A DNA stretch of 28,291 nucleotides from Porcipelethomonas sp964621265 (GCA_964621265.1 CAZULQ010000024.1:1-28291); one strand, 5' to 3'. Positions 8,195-16,877 are shown, counted from the first letter of the stretch. The notes: generated by a model not told the origin, from the letters alone. Translations and numbers: made by a program.

Positions 8195-9055
8195 TCAGCT
8201 CTGTGCACTTGCACCGCCGACAATTTCAGTAATTTCCTGAGTAATCGCCGCCTGACGTGCTCTGTTATACATAAGTGAAAGTCCGCTAATCATTTCATTT
8301 GCATTATCCGTTGCGTTTTCCATTGCAGTACGTCTTGCAGCCTGTTCAGCCGCAAACGAATCAACAACTGCGCCGAAAAGTACACCTGCAAGATACCTTG
8401 GAATAATCGAGTCAAAAACTGCCTCAGGAGACGGGTCATAGTTTGTAAGTCCCTTATATTCCTTTGACGGCTCGATATCAAGCGGTATCAGCGGCATTCT
8501 CTTGGCTTCCTGTAAAAGCGGTGAAACGCAGTCGGTATAAAACAATTCGACTCTGTCGATTTTATCCTTGTTATAGACATCAATTATCTTGTCTGCAATA
8601 CTCATTGCACCGTAAATTGTAAGGCTTTCAGATATATTTTCATAGCGTGTCATAATCTTAAAGCCACGCTTTTCAAAATACTCAACTGACTTACGACCGA
8701 TTGGCAGTATAACTACCTCACCCTCGTTTTTCAGTTCATCACAGCGCTGCTGTGCAAGCTTTAACACGTTTGCATTAAAACCGCCTGCAAGACCTCTGTC
8801 ACCTGCCACTACAACAAGCAGTGTAGTCTTTGCCTTACGCTTGCTTGTGTAAATTGAATTGAAAGTATTATCCGATGATGCAATTTCACACATTGTCTCG
8901 TAAAGCGTATTGAAAAACGGCTTTGAGTTATCAGCCTTTTCCTTTGCCTTTCTCAGCTTTGACGAAGCAACAAGCTCCATTGCCTTTGTAATCTGCCTTG
9001 TGCTCTCAACACTCTTTATACGGCGTTTGATGTCTTTCATATTTGATGAAGCCAT
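8195..9055 (-). CDS. atpG: ATP synthase gamma subunit
   Basis: A 286-residue F1 gamma subunit, the rotating central shaft. The N-terminal helix reads DIKRRIKSVESTRQITKAME, and the C-terminal helix includes RTAMENATDNANEMISGL and RARQAAITQEITEIV, both diagnostic. The central Rossmann-like part contains VVAGDRGLAGGFNANV. The ATG at 9055 is preceded by AAAGGTGAT. It lies between atpA (20 bases upstream) and atpD (about 100 bases downstream, with the hairpins above in the gap). Confidence 0.97.
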   Translation of the reverse strand: MASSNMKDIKRRIKSVESTRQITKAMELVASSKLRKAKEKADNSKPFFNTLYETMCEIASSDNTFNSIYTSKRKAKTTLLVVVAGDRGLAGGFNANVLKLAQQRCDELKNEGEVVILPIGRKSVEYFEKRGFKIMTRYENISESLTIYGAMSIADKIIDVYNKDKIDRVELFYTDCVSPLLQEAKRMPLIPLDIEPSKEYKGLTNYDPSPEAVFDSIIPRYLAGVLFGAVVDSFAAEQAARRTAMENATDNANEMISGLSLMYNRARQAAITQEITEIVGGASAQS

Positions 9056-9075
9056 ATAATATCACCTTTCGCCGT

Positions 9076-10593
9076 TTAAGCCTTCTGAGCAACAAATTTT
9101 GCTGTAAAGTCTGTAAGAGCTTCCTTAAGTGCCGCTTCATTTTCAGCAGTAAGCTCCTTGGTCTGAGTAATTGAGCTTATAATGTCAGGATGTGAATTAT
9201 CAATAAAGTCAAAGAGGCTTTCCTGATATTCACCGATATCCTTAACATCAACTTCCTTTAAGAAGTTATGAGTTACAGCATAGATAATAACAACCTGATG
9301 CTCAACTGTAAATGGTGAATTTCTGTCCTGCTTTAACACTTCAACAACTCGTTCACCGAGAGCAAGTCTTTCCTTTGTATCAGCATCAAGGTCTGAGCCG
9401 AACTGTGAGAATGACTGAAGCTCACGATACTGTGAATATGTCAGCTTAAGTGATGATGAAACCTTCTTCATAGCCTTAATCTGTGCCGCACTACCAACTC
9501 GTGATACTGAAATACCAGGGTTAACGGCAGGTCTTACGCCTGAATTGAAGAGGTCTGTTTCAAGGAATATCTGACCGTCTGTAATAGAAATTACGTTAGT
9601 CGGGATATACGCTGAAACGTCACCGGCCTGTGTTTCGATAATCGGAAGAGCTGTAAGGCTTCCTCCGCCATAGTTTTCATTAAGACAGCACGCTCTCTCA
9701 AGAAGTCTTGAGTGGAGATAGAAAACGTCACCAGGATACGCTTCACGTCCAGGTGGACGCTTTAAGAGAAGTGAAAGTGTTCTGTAAGCAACAGCGTGCT
9801 TGGAAAGGTCGTCGTAGATACAGAGGACGTCCTTGCCTTGATTCAAGAAGTATTCACCGATTGCACAGCCTGAATAAGGCGCAATGTACTGAAGTGGTGC
9901 AAGCTCTGAAGCAGTCGCAGAAACTACAACTGTATATCTCATAGCGCCTGCCTTTTCAAGTGTTTCAACTACATTTGCAACAGTAGAACGCTTCTGACCG
10001 ATTGCAACGTAAATACAGATTACGTCCTGGTCCTTCTGATTGATGATTGTATCGAGTGCGATAGCAGTTTTACCTGTCTGTCTGTCACCGATGATAAGTT
10101 CTCTCTGTCCTCTGCCGACAGGAATCATTGAGTCAATAGCCTTGATACCTGTCTGAAGTGGCTTGTGAACTGATTTTCTTGTGATAATGCCAGGGGCGAT
10201 TTTTTCAATCGGCTCTGTTTTATCTGTGAGTATCTGACCCTTGCCGTCGATAGGCTGACCGAGTGCGTTAACAACTCTTCCGAGCATTTCCTCTCCGACA
10301 GGTACAGACATAATTCTGTTTGTTCTTTTTACGGAATCGCCTTCCTTGATTTCAGCGTCCGAGCCGAGCATAACCGCACCAACAAAGTCTCTTTCGAGGT
10401 TGAGCGCCATACCATAAACTCCGCCTTCAAATTCAAGCAATTCACCGGACATACATTTTTCAAGACCATGAACAGTTGCGATACCGTCACCGACAGTTAC
10501 AACAGTACCCACGTCCTGAAGTTCAATTTTAGAGCTGAAATTCTTAATCTGCTCTTTGATTATTCCTGTTATTTCATCCGGGCGTAAATTCAT
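9076..10593 (-). CDS. atpA: ATP synthase alpha subunit
   Basis: The regulatory, nucleotide-binding F1 alpha subunit, 505 residues, full length. The P-loop is GDRQTGKTAIALDTI, followed by VCIYVAIGQKRSTVANV and the C-terminal signature PAVNPGISVSRVGSAAQ. The start is the ATG at 10593 giving MNLRPDEITGIIKEQI, the usual alpha N-terminus; an out-of-frame ATG sits four bases upstream. It follows atpH after 27 bases. Confidence 0.98.
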   Translation of the reverse strand: MNLRPDEITGIIKEQIKNFSSKIELQDVGTVVTVGDGIATVHGLEKCMSGELLEFEGGVYGMALNLERDFVGAVMLGSDAEIKEGDSVKRTNRIMSVPVGEEMLGRVVNALGQPIDGKGQILTDKTEPIEKIAPGIITRKSVHKPLQTGIKAIDSMIPVGRGQRELIIGDRQTGKTAIALDTIINQKDQDVICIYVAIGQKRSTVANVVETLEKAGAMRYTVVVSATASELAPLQYIAPYSGCAIGEYFLNQGKDVLCIYDDLSKHAVAYRTLSLLLKRPPGREAYPGDVFYLHSRLLERACCLNENYGGGSLTALPIIETQAGDVSAYIPTNVISITDGQIFLETDLFNSGVRPAVNPGISVSRVGSAAQIKAMKKVSSSLKLTYSQYRELQSFSQFGSDLDADTKERLALGERVVEVLKQDRNSPFTVEHQVVIIYAVTHNFLKEVDVKDIGEYQESLFDFIDNSHPDIISSITQTKELTAENEAALKEALTDFTAKFVAQKA

Positions 10594-10620
10594 TCATACA
10601 CCTTCTTTAATTGTTATATT

Positions 10621-11148
10621 TTAAGCTTTGAGCTGCTTTTCAACAGCTTCAAGTTTTCCTCTGATACTGTTATCAAGGCGTGTATTGCCGTATTCAACAA
10701 TAATACCGCCGAGTATCGAAGGGTCTGTTTTTTCTGAAAGTGAAACCTTCTTGCCTGATTTTTCCTCAAGCTTTTTGATAAGGTTTTCTTTCTGTATGGG
10801 TTTAAGCGGAACACAGGTTGTAACTGTCATTTCCGCAATATTATTCTTTTCAAAGCATCTGAGTCTGAATTCCTCGGCGATATCCGAAAAACTGCCTATT
10901 CTGCCCTTCTGCGTAACAACGCAGATAAAGTCCCTGACAGTTCCCTCTTCACCGAAAATCTTTGTTATAACACTGATTTTCTCATCATTTGTTATAACAG
11001 GTGAAGAAAGCAGCTTTACAAGTTCAGGATTTTCTTCAAAAATTGTCCTGCACTGCTTCATGTCGCTGTCAAGCTCATCAAGGGTATTGTTTTCAAGGCC
11101 GATTTCAAAAAGTGCCTGGGAATAAAGCTTCCCTACATCGCCTGTCAT
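10621..11148 (-). CDS. atpH: ATP synthase delta subunit
   Basis: A 175-residue delta (OSCP) subunit that joins the peripheral stalk to the top of F1. It has the expected all-helical N-domain (GKLYSQALFEIGLENN) and the C-terminal signature DPSILGGIIVEYGNTRLDNS that marks the family. The start overlaps the atpF stop as ATGA, indicating coupling. Sequence divergence is normal for delta subunits; length and position settle the call. Confidence 0.96.
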   Translation of the reverse strand: MTGDVGKLYSQALFEIGLENNTLDELDSDMKQCRTIFEENPELVKLLSSPVITNDEKISVITKIFGEEGTVRDFICVVTQKGRIGSFSDIAEEFRLRCFEKNNIAEMTVTTCVPLKPIQKENLIKKLEEKSGKKVSLSEKTDPSILGGIIVEYGNTRLDNSIRGKLEAVEKQLKA

Positions 11149-11642
11149 TTCAAATCACCCACATTTTCAATAAAGTCATTGATAAATCTGTCATGATCTT
11201 CTTCGCTGATTTCCTTTTCAACGATTTTCTGAGCAACCATAACGGCAAGCTCTGAAATTTCTCCGCGAAGCTCGTTCTGAGCACGCTTCTTTTCTCTTTC
11301 GACATCTTCGTCGGCTCTCGCCAGAATTGCTCCTGCTTCCTTCTTGGCGTCAGCAATAATTTCGTCTGAACGCACCTGAGCCTTCTTGGACGCTGTCTTG
11401 ATAATCTCAGCGGATTCTTCCTTGGCATTCTGCATAAGCGCTGTATACTCTGTTTCGAGATTCTTAGCATGCTCTAAGGATTCGTCTGCCTTATTGTAAA
11501 CCTCAGTTACGTCGTTCTGACGGTCCTCGAGGATTTTATGAACTCGTCCAAAAAGAAATTTCTTGAATACCAGGAACAATATCAGCAGATTACACCATGT
11601 AAAAATAATCGTACCGATGTCAATGGATAAAATCTCCAGCAT
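11145..11642 (-). CDS. atpF: ATP synthase b subunit
   Basis: A 165-residue b subunit forming the peripheral stalk. One membrane helix lies near residues 10-27 (IIFTWCNLLILFLVFKKFLF), followed by a long charged coiled coil rich in Glu, Lys and Ala, ending with a delta-binding segment (ISELAVMVAQKIVEKEIS). The ATG has GGAGGAATAGGA upstream. A single b gene is present, so a homodimeric stalk is expected rather than the b/b' pair of phototrophs. Confidence 0.96.
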   Translation of the reverse strand: MLEILSIDIGTIIFTWCNLLILFLVFKKFLFGRVHKILEDRQNDVTEVYNKADESLEHAKNLETEYTALMQNAKEESAEIIKTASKKAQVRSDEIIADAKKEAGAILARADEDVEREKKRAQNELRGEISELAVMVAQKIVEKEISEEDHDRFINDFIENVGDLK

Positions 11643-11684
11643 TCCTATTCCTCCGGATTTAATGTTTTGTTTTTAAAATAATTA

Positions 11685-11930
11685 TCAGATAAATGGGTTA
11701 ACAAACAGTAAAATCAGAGCTACTACTAATGAATAGATACCTGTTGATTCTGCGATAGCACAACCGAGAAGCATTGTTCTTGTTACTGCGCCTGAGCTCT
11801 CAGGCTGTCTGCCGATAGCTTCACATGCCTTACCAACGGCAAAGCCTTCACCGATACCAGGACCTAAACCTGCGATCATTGCAAGACCTGCGCCTATTGC
11901 TGATGCTGCCATAACAATTGCATTTTCCAT
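11685..11930 (-). CDS. atpE: ATP synthase c subunit, two-carboxylate Na+-type motif
   Basis: An 81-residue two-helix c subunit (rotor ring). Helix 1 carries GLGPGIGEGFAVGKACEAIG and the polar loop is RQPES. Helix 2 carries AIAESTGIYSLVVALIL with the ion-carrying Glu61 followed by Ser62-Thr63. In Na+-coupled rings of the Ilyobacter type, helix 1 has Gln at the position that here is Glu28. A Glu at that site together with the helix 2 Glu is the two-carboxylate arrangement described for Fusobacterium nucleatum. The sequence therefore predicts Na+ binding; the ion actually used in the cell cannot be read from it. AAAGGAG precedes the ATG. Confidence 0.96.
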   Translation of the reverse strand: MENAIVMAASAIGAGLAMIAGLGPGIGEGFAVGKACEAIGRQPESSGAVTRTMLLGCAIAESTGIYSLVVALILLFVNPFI

Positions 11931-12017
11931 AATTAAAACTCCTTTTAATAAATATTGGTTTGATGTTTTCTCCGATTTGTTTACCCTGCGGAGACAAGGT
12001 TTATAATACCATTTCGT

Positions 12018-12749
12018 TTACTCGTCCGAGCATGCACTTTCAATGTAACACATTGTAAGCATAATAAAAATAAATGCCTGCATAAAGCCTGAGAAGAAAT
12101 CAAAATAAAGCGACAATACTGCAGGAACACCGACTGTAAATATCGGGACAGCAAGCCCTATAATAGCAGACAGACCTGTAAGAGCAAAATAAATAAGGCT
12201 TGTAATAATCATACCACCGACAATGTTTCCGAAATGACGGAAGGACATTGAAACAGGTGTTGCAATTTCACTTACAAGGTTAAGCGGATTGATAAAGCTC
12301 TTTAAATATCCGCCGACTCCGTCATGCTTGATTTTCGCAACTTCAATCATAATAAAGCTTATGAGTGCCCATGCAAGCGTTGTACTGTAATCCGCTGTTA
12401 CGGATCTTAAGCCCAGAAGACTTACAAGACTTCCAAAAATTGATGATGCAAAAAGTGCCGCAATATATGGTCCGAAAGACTTAAATTTCTTGCCCATTGT
12501 ACTTGTCACAAGATTATCTACTGTTTCAACCAAAAATTCTGCAATAACCTGTCGCTTCTTTTCAGGTTTTTTCTTCATATCGTGCGTCAGGAAAAGTACT
12601 AAAAGTGTAAGTGCGAGAACTATTCCCCAGCTTATAATTATTGTTTCGGTTATGTTGATTGTAACACCGAAAACATCAAAGCTGAACGCAATCTTAGGAC
12701 CACCGATTTCTACTTCCTTTACGCCCTGAAAAAAATCAGACACTTTCAT
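12018..12749 (-). CDS. atpB: ATP synthase a subunit
   Basis: A 243-residue polytopic a subunit, the stator half of the ion channel. About five to six hydrophobic segments are visible (for example 32-54, 93-113, 172-192, 195-215, 222-240). The essential arginine is Arg171 within the conserved segment SMSFRHFGNIVGG (usually LRLFGN). The start ATG lies six bases after the atpI stop, with AAGGGG inside the end of atpI as a ribosome binding site. Downstream, about 87 bases separate it from atpE, with only a modest six-pair hairpin (11969-11994). Confidence 0.96.
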   Translation of the reverse strand: MKVSDFFQGVKEVEIGGPKIAFSFDVFGVTINITETIIISWGIVLALTLLVLFLTHDMKKKPEKKRQVIAEFLVETVDNLVTSTMGKKFKSFGPYIAALFASSIFGSLVSLLGLRSVTADYSTTLAWALISFIMIEVAKIKHDGVGGYLKSFINPLNLVSEIATPVSMSFRHFGNIVGGMIITSLIYFALTGLSAIIGLAVPIFTVGVPAVLSLYFDFFSGFMQAFIFIMLTMCYIESACSDE

Positions 12750-12755
12750 TCGGTC

Positions 12756-13133
12756 TTAATCCCCTTTCTTCAAAAATACTTGTCCTGCATAAATAAGCTG
12801 AGGATAAATATAAGGGATAATCGCACCGATGATACTTACAAAGGGCAGAATTGCCGATACTGCAACAATCACACCGACTACTGCATATCTTGTCATGTAT
12901 CCCGAAAGCATTCTCTGCTGTGCCTTAATTCCTCCGCTTTTTACAATACTTCTGACTGACCTGTTAAGCAGGATAAAGTTTACAAGGAGTCCGAAGGTTC
13001 CGAGGATAAGCCCCGTTGCCATGGAAACTGTAAACCCTAAAAATATAACGGAAATCAGATAAGCTGAAATATCAAGAAAAACAGCTCTTATTAAAATAAA
13101 CTTCAACTCTGCAATAAGCTGTTCCTTTTCCAA
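12756..13133 (-). CDS. atpI: ATP synthase subunit I-like membrane protein
   Basis: A small membrane protein, 125 residues from the start chosen here, with about four hydrophobic segments (near 10-30, 32-55, 80-100 and 102-118). Position as first gene before atpB, size and topology match AtpI/UncI, a poorly conserved factor that helps c-ring assembly in several bacteria. I chose the TTG at 13133-13131 because CGGAGG lies six bases upstream; the longer frame to 13205 would start upstream of the proximal promoter's predicted transcript start and adds residues unlike the family. Assignment rests on context more than on sequence signature. Confidence 0.8.
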   Translation of the reverse strand: MEKEQLIAELKFILIRAVFLDISAYLISVIFLGFTVSMATGLILGTFGLLVNFILLNRSVRSIVKSGGIKAQQRMLSGYMTRYAVVGVIVAVSAILPFVSIIGAIIPYIYPQLIYAGQVFLKKGD

Positions 13134-13173
13134 ATCATGCCTCCGGTTCCGTTCATTTTTAATCAACAATAAT

Positions 13174-13202
13174 ATTATACCACATTTAAAGGCAAATGTA
13201 AA
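13174..13202 (-). promoter_or_regulatory. Proximal promoter of the atp operon
   Basis: On the - strand, TTTACA (13202-13197), a 17-base spacer, then TATAAT (13179-13174). The -10 is extended by a TG dinucleotide (TGGTATAAT). Predicted transcription start is near 13167, about 34 bases before the TTG start of atpI. Confidence 0.8.
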
Positions 13203-13262
13203 CATTTTTTCGTTATTTTTCCCATTAAAAAAAGAAATCTGCCTTCAAATATTGTATAATAT

Positions 13263-13291
13263 ATTATAACCCACTATTTTCCTGTTGTCAA
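13263..13291 (-). promoter_or_regulatory. Distal promoter of the atp operon
   Basis: On the - strand, TTGACA (13291-13286), a 17-base spacer and TATAAT (13268-13263), a perfect sigma-A consensus. Predicted start near 13256 gives a leader of roughly 120 bases that runs through the proximal promoter. Confidence 0.8.
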
Positions 13292-13340
13292 TACCCATTA
13301 ACATATTTTCTTAAAAATATGCCTTATTTTTTATTTATAA

Positions 13341-13369
13341 TTGACAAACGAAAGCTTTTATATTATAAT
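13341..13369 (+). promoter_or_regulatory. Promoter of stand-alone Enzyme I N-domain gene
   Basis: TTGACA (13341-13346), 17-base spacer, TATAAT (13364-13369): a perfect sigma-A consensus. Predicted start near 13376, about 27 bases before the ATG at 13403. The short leader includes a four-codon frame (13384-13398, ATG AAA GTA TGG TAA), and the gene has no clear Shine-Dalgarno sequence. Confidence 0.85.
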
Positions 13370-13402
13370 AAAAATACATAAAAATGAAAGTATGGTAAAA
13401 TT

Positions 13403-14110
13403 ATGAACATATTACACGGAAAAGTCATAAGTCCCGGGAAGGGTTCGGGATTTCTGCATGTAATGGATACATTCCGTTACACTGCAACAGTTCTTCACCA
13501 CAACAATCTTGAAAAGGAGCTTGAGCGGTTTCAGAAAGCACGCGCTGACGCATTGAATCAGCTGCAGTCGGTATATGAACGTGCGCTCCACAAGGTTGAT
13601 GAGGCAGAGGCTAAAATTTTTGTTATACAGCAAATGATGGTTCACGACATCGAGTTTACTGAAAAGGTGCGTGACAAAATTAAGGAAGGTTTTGCAGCTG
13701 AATACGCCGTTTCTCTCGTTGCCGCTGAAAATATTGAACAGCTTGAAGCAACCGAAGACGACTACATGATGGCAAGAACTGACGATGTCAGAGACCTCTC
13801 TTCGAGAGTAATCAGAAATCTTACAAGTCAGACACCGATTCCCGCACCTTCAGGGTACAATCTTGTAATCTACAAAAGAACAATCAATCCAAGCGAGATA
13901 ATCGAGTTCAATCCGAAACAGATTTCAGCACTGATTACATACAAGGGCTCAGTCAATGCACACTCTTCAATACTCGCCAGAGCGCTTGGCATACCTTACA
14001 TAACCTCAGTTTCCGAGGATATAGCCGAATACGACGGCAAACGAATAACCGTTGACGCTGACAACAACACAATCACAATCATCACGAACACTAAAACCGT
14101 AAAGGTATAA
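13403..14110 (+). CDS. Stand-alone N-terminal half of PTS Enzyme I
   Basis: A 235-residue protein matching only the N-terminal half of PTS Enzyme I (normally about 570 aa). It shows the start GKVISPGKGSGF, the helical HPr-binding subdomain (about 35-140, with AEAKIFVIQQMMVHDIEF and DVRDLSSRVIRNL), and the phosphohistidine swivelling domain with VNAHSSILARALGIPYI, where His187 matches the phosphorylated histidine. The C-terminal PEP-binding barrel is absent, and a strong terminator follows the stop, so this is a natural short gene rather than an obvious frameshift. Without the barrel it cannot take phosphate from PEP by itself. It may exchange phosphate with HPr or act as a regulator. No ptsH or full ptsI is in the window. 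Confidence 0.87.
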   Translation: MNILHGKVISPGKGSGFLHVMDTFRYTATVLHHNNLEKELERFQKARADALNQLQSVYERALHKVDEAEAKIFVIQQMMVHDIEFTEKVRDKIKEGFAAEYAVSLVAAENIEQLEATEDDYMMARTDDVRDLSSRVIRNLTSQTPIPAPSGYNLVIYKRTINPSEIIEFNPKQISALITYKGSVNAHSSILARALGIPYITSVSEDIAEYDGKRITVDADNNTITIITNTKTVKV

Positions 14111-14140
14111 AAAAGAGAGGGCTCAACCCTCTCTTTTTAT
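14111..14140. terminator. Bidirectional terminator between Enzyme I N-domain gene and secA
   Basis: A perfect 11-base-pair stem AAAAGAGAGGG (14111-14121) and CCCTCTCTTTT (14127-14137) with the five-base loop CTCAA. T-rich tracts follow on both strands, so it can end the convergent transcripts from both sides. Confidence 0.9.
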
Positions 14141-14144
14141 TTTA

Positions 14145-16877
14145 TCAGTTCTGATTTAAACCACAGCACTTCTTATATTTTTTACCTGAGCCGCATGGAC
14201 ATAAATCATTGTCGCCAGGCTTCTTCTTTGATGAAGAAACAGGTACTGAACCTGCATTAGGAGCGTCAGGCTTTGCAACCTGTTCACGCTTTAATGGTTC
14301 ATTCTTCTGAATTCTTACTGTAAGAAGCATTCTGATTGTATCTTCACGGATTGATTCAACCATTGCGTCAAACATTTCAAAGCCTTCATATCTGTATTCA
14401 ACAACAGGGTTCTTCTGTCCGAATGCTCTGAGACCGATACCCTTCTTGAGTTCTGACATGTCATCAATGTGTGTCATCCACTTTGTATCAACAACCTTGA
14501 GAAGAATTACTCTTTCAAGTTCTCTGATGATATTTTCGCCGTACTCTTCATCCTTGGCAGCATAGATTTCTGTCATTCTGTCTGAGAGAAGCTTTGCAAT
14601 ATCTTCCTTTGTGATTTCATCAAGCTGATCGTCTTCATAATCAAGGTCTTCATCACGAAGTACCCAGCCCTGGAAATGTTCCTTAAGACCGATGAGGTTC
14701 CAGTTTTCCTTGTCGTCATTATCAAGGAGATAGTTGTTTACAGATGTTTCTGCAAGGTCCTTCATCATTGCAAGGATGCTTCCGTGTAAATCTTCGCCGT
14801 CGAGAACCTGTGAACGCTGTGTATAGATGATTTCACGCTGCTTGTTAAGTACGTCATCATAATTGAGGACATTCTTTCTGATGCTGAAGTTTCTGCCTTC
14901 AACCTTCTTCTGTGATGACTCGATGATTCTTGTAAGCATCTTACTTTCAATCGGCATATCTTCATCAACATTGAGAGTGTTCATCATATTTTCAAGTCTG
15001 TCACCTGCGAAGATTCTCATAAGGTCGTCTTCAACAGAAAGGAAGAAACGGCTTTCACCATCATCACCCTGACGTCCTGAACGTCCTCTGAGCTGATTGT
15101 CGATACGTCTTGATTCATGACGCTCTGTACCGATAATGAAAAGACCGCCGGCTTCTCTTACCTTTTCAGCCTTAACCTTAACCTCTTCATTATACTTATC
15201 ATAAAGTTCCTTATATACAGCTCTTGCTGCAAGGATTTCTTCGTTATCAGTATCAGCAAAGCCAACTGCTTCGTTGATTACATCTTCTTCATATTCTCTT
15301 TTGCGCATTTCTGCCTTAGCAAGGAATTCTGCGTTACCGCCGAGCATGATATCAGTACCACGACCAGCCATGTTTGTAGCAATTGTAACGGCACCGAACT
15401 TACCTGCCTGAGCAACGATTTCAGCTTCCTTTGCGTGATACTTGGCGTTAAGTACTTCGTGCTTTACGCCCTTTCTCTTGAGCATTGCTGAGAGAAGCTC
15501 TGACTTTTCAATTGAAACAGTACCAACAAGGACAGGCTGTCCCTTTTCGTGACACTTGATAACCTGTTCAATAATTGCCTTGAACTTACCAGCTTCTGTT
15601 CTGTAAATCTGGTCTGAATGGTCAATACGGATTACAGGCTTGTTTGTAGGAATAGCAATAACGTCGAGCTTATAGATTTCTCTGAATTCGTCTTCTTCAG
15701 TCATGGCAGTACCTGTCATACCTGAAAGCTTCTGGTAAAGACGGAAGTAGTTCTGGAATGTAATTGTAGCAAGAGTCTTTGACTCGTGGGCAATCTTTAC
15801 ATTTTCCTTGGCTTCGATAGCCTGGTGGAGACCATCATTGAAACGACGTCCGAGCATGAGTCGGCCTGTAAATTCGTCAACGATGATTACTTCGCCGTCC
15901 TTAACAACATAGTCAATATCAGCATGCATAACACCGTGTGCCTTGATTGCCTGGTTGATATGGTGAAGAAGTGTCATATTTTCAGGGTCCATAAGGTTTT
16001 CAATGTTAAAGTATCTTTCAGCCTTCTTGACACCTGTTCTTGTAATTGTTGCAGTCTTTGCCTTTTCATCAATGATGTAGTCAACGCTGTCGTTGAGTTC
16101 ATCCTGGTCCTGCTTACCGTCCATTTCAACGACTGTAGTTGAAACAAGGTTCTTTGCAAACTTGTCAACAATGTCATAAAGCTCAGTTGACTTGTCGCCA
16201 CGGCCTGAAATGATAAGCGGTGTTCTTGCTTCGTCGATGAGGATTGAGTCAACTTCGTCGACAATTGCAAAGTTAGGCTTTCTCTGAACTCTGTCCTTTG
16301 CGTATGTTACCATGTTGTCACGCAGATAGTCAAATCCGAGTTCGTTATTTGTAGCATATGTTACGTCACAGTTATAAGCCGCTCTTCTTTCGTCATTTGT
16401 AAGACCGTGAAGAATACAGCCGACTGTAAGACCTAAGAATCTGAGTACCTTACCCATTTCGTCAGACTGTGTCTTGGCAAGATAGTCGTTAACTGTTACA
16501 ACGTGTACACCCTTGCCTGAAAGTGCATTGAGATATGCAGCAACGCAGGCAACAAGAGTTTTACCTTCACCTGTCTTCATTTCGGCAATACGGCCCTGGT
16601 GAAGAACAATCGCACCGATAAGCTGTACAGGGAAAGGCTTCTTGCCTAAAACTCTGTATGCACCTTCTCTTACTGTTGCAAGAGCTTCAGGTAAAATCAT
16701 ATCGAGGGTTTCGCCTGTTTCAAGTCTGTCTTTGAAATTCTGTGTCTGAGCCTTAAGCTCTGTATCAGACATTGCCTGGAATTTTTCATCTAATGCCAGA
16801 ACACTTTTCTTGATTGGTTCAATTCTTGCAAGCTCCTTTGTGCTGTATGAACCAAAAATTTTACTTAATATACCCAT
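14145..16877 (-). CDS. secA: Preprotein translocase ATPase SecA
   Basis: A full-length (910 aa) SecA, the motor that pushes preproteins through SecYEG. Walker A is MKTGEGKT at 100-107. Walker B is in IVDEVDSILIDEARTPL, and helicase motifs include GRGTDIMLGGNAEF and RGRSGRQGDDGESRFFLS. The C-terminal zinc SEC-C motif is intact (CPCGSGKKYKKCCG, Cys893, Cys895, Cys904, Cys905), which binds SecB or ribosomes in other species. GGCGGA precedes the ATG. It is a single-gene unit with its own promoter and a terminator. The dockerin protein and lipoprotein nearby are predicted Sec substrates. Confidence 0.98.
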   Translation of the reverse strand: MGILSKIFGSYSTKELARIEPIKKSVLALDEKFQAMSDTELKAQTQNFKDRLETGETLDMILPEALATVREGAYRVLGKKPFPVQLIGAIVLHQGRIAEMKTGEGKTLVACVAAYLNALSGKGVHVVTVNDYLAKTQSDEMGKVLRFLGLTVGCILHGLTNDERRAAYNCDVTYATNNELGFDYLRDNMVTYAKDRVQRKPNFAIVDEVDSILIDEARTPLIISGRGDKSTELYDIVDKFAKNLVSTTVVEMDGKQDQDELNDSVDYIIDEKAKTATITRTGVKKAERYFNIENLMDPENMTLLHHINQAIKAHGVMHADIDYVVKDGEVIIVDEFTGRLMLGRRFNDGLHQAIEAKENVKIAHESKTLATITFQNYFRLYQKLSGMTGTAMTEEDEFREIYKLDVIAIPTNKPVIRIDHSDQIYRTEAGKFKAIIEQVIKCHEKGQPVLVGTVSIEKSELLSAMLKRKGVKHEVLNAKYHAKEAEIVAQAGKFGAVTIATNMAGRGTDIMLGGNAEFLAKAEMRKREYEEDVINEAVGFADTDNEEILAARAVYKELYDKYNEEVKVKAEKVREAGGLFIIGTERHESRRIDNQLRGRSGRQGDDGESRFFLSVEDDLMRIFAGDRLENMMNTLNVDEDMPIESKMLTRIIESSQKKVEGRNFSIRKNVLNYDDVLNKQREIIYTQRSQVLDGEDLHGSILAMMKDLAETSVNNYLLDNDDKENWNLIGLKEHFQGWVLRDEDLDYEDDQLDEITKEDIAKLLSDRMTEIYAAKDEEYGENIIRELERVILLKVVDTKWMTHIDDMSELKKGIGLRAFGQKNPVVEYRYEGFEMFDAMVESIREDTIRMLLTVRIQKNEPLKREQVAKPDAPNAGSVPVSSSKKKPGDNDLCPCGSGKKYKKCCGLNQN

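Noticed and set aside
10628..11125. A 165-codon + strand frame opposite atpH
   Set aside because: Antisense shadow of atpH with a hydrophobic, serine-rich translation typical of the complement of helical charged proteins.
13134..13205. A longer atpI start at 13205
   Set aside because: It would require a transcript starting upstream of the proximal promoter and lacks a good Shine-Dalgarno sequence, whereas the TTG at 13133 has CGGAGG six bases before it.
15117..16142. + strand frames opposite secA
   Set aside because: Antisense to conserved helicase motifs of SecA; Cys/Phe-rich translations with no start signals.
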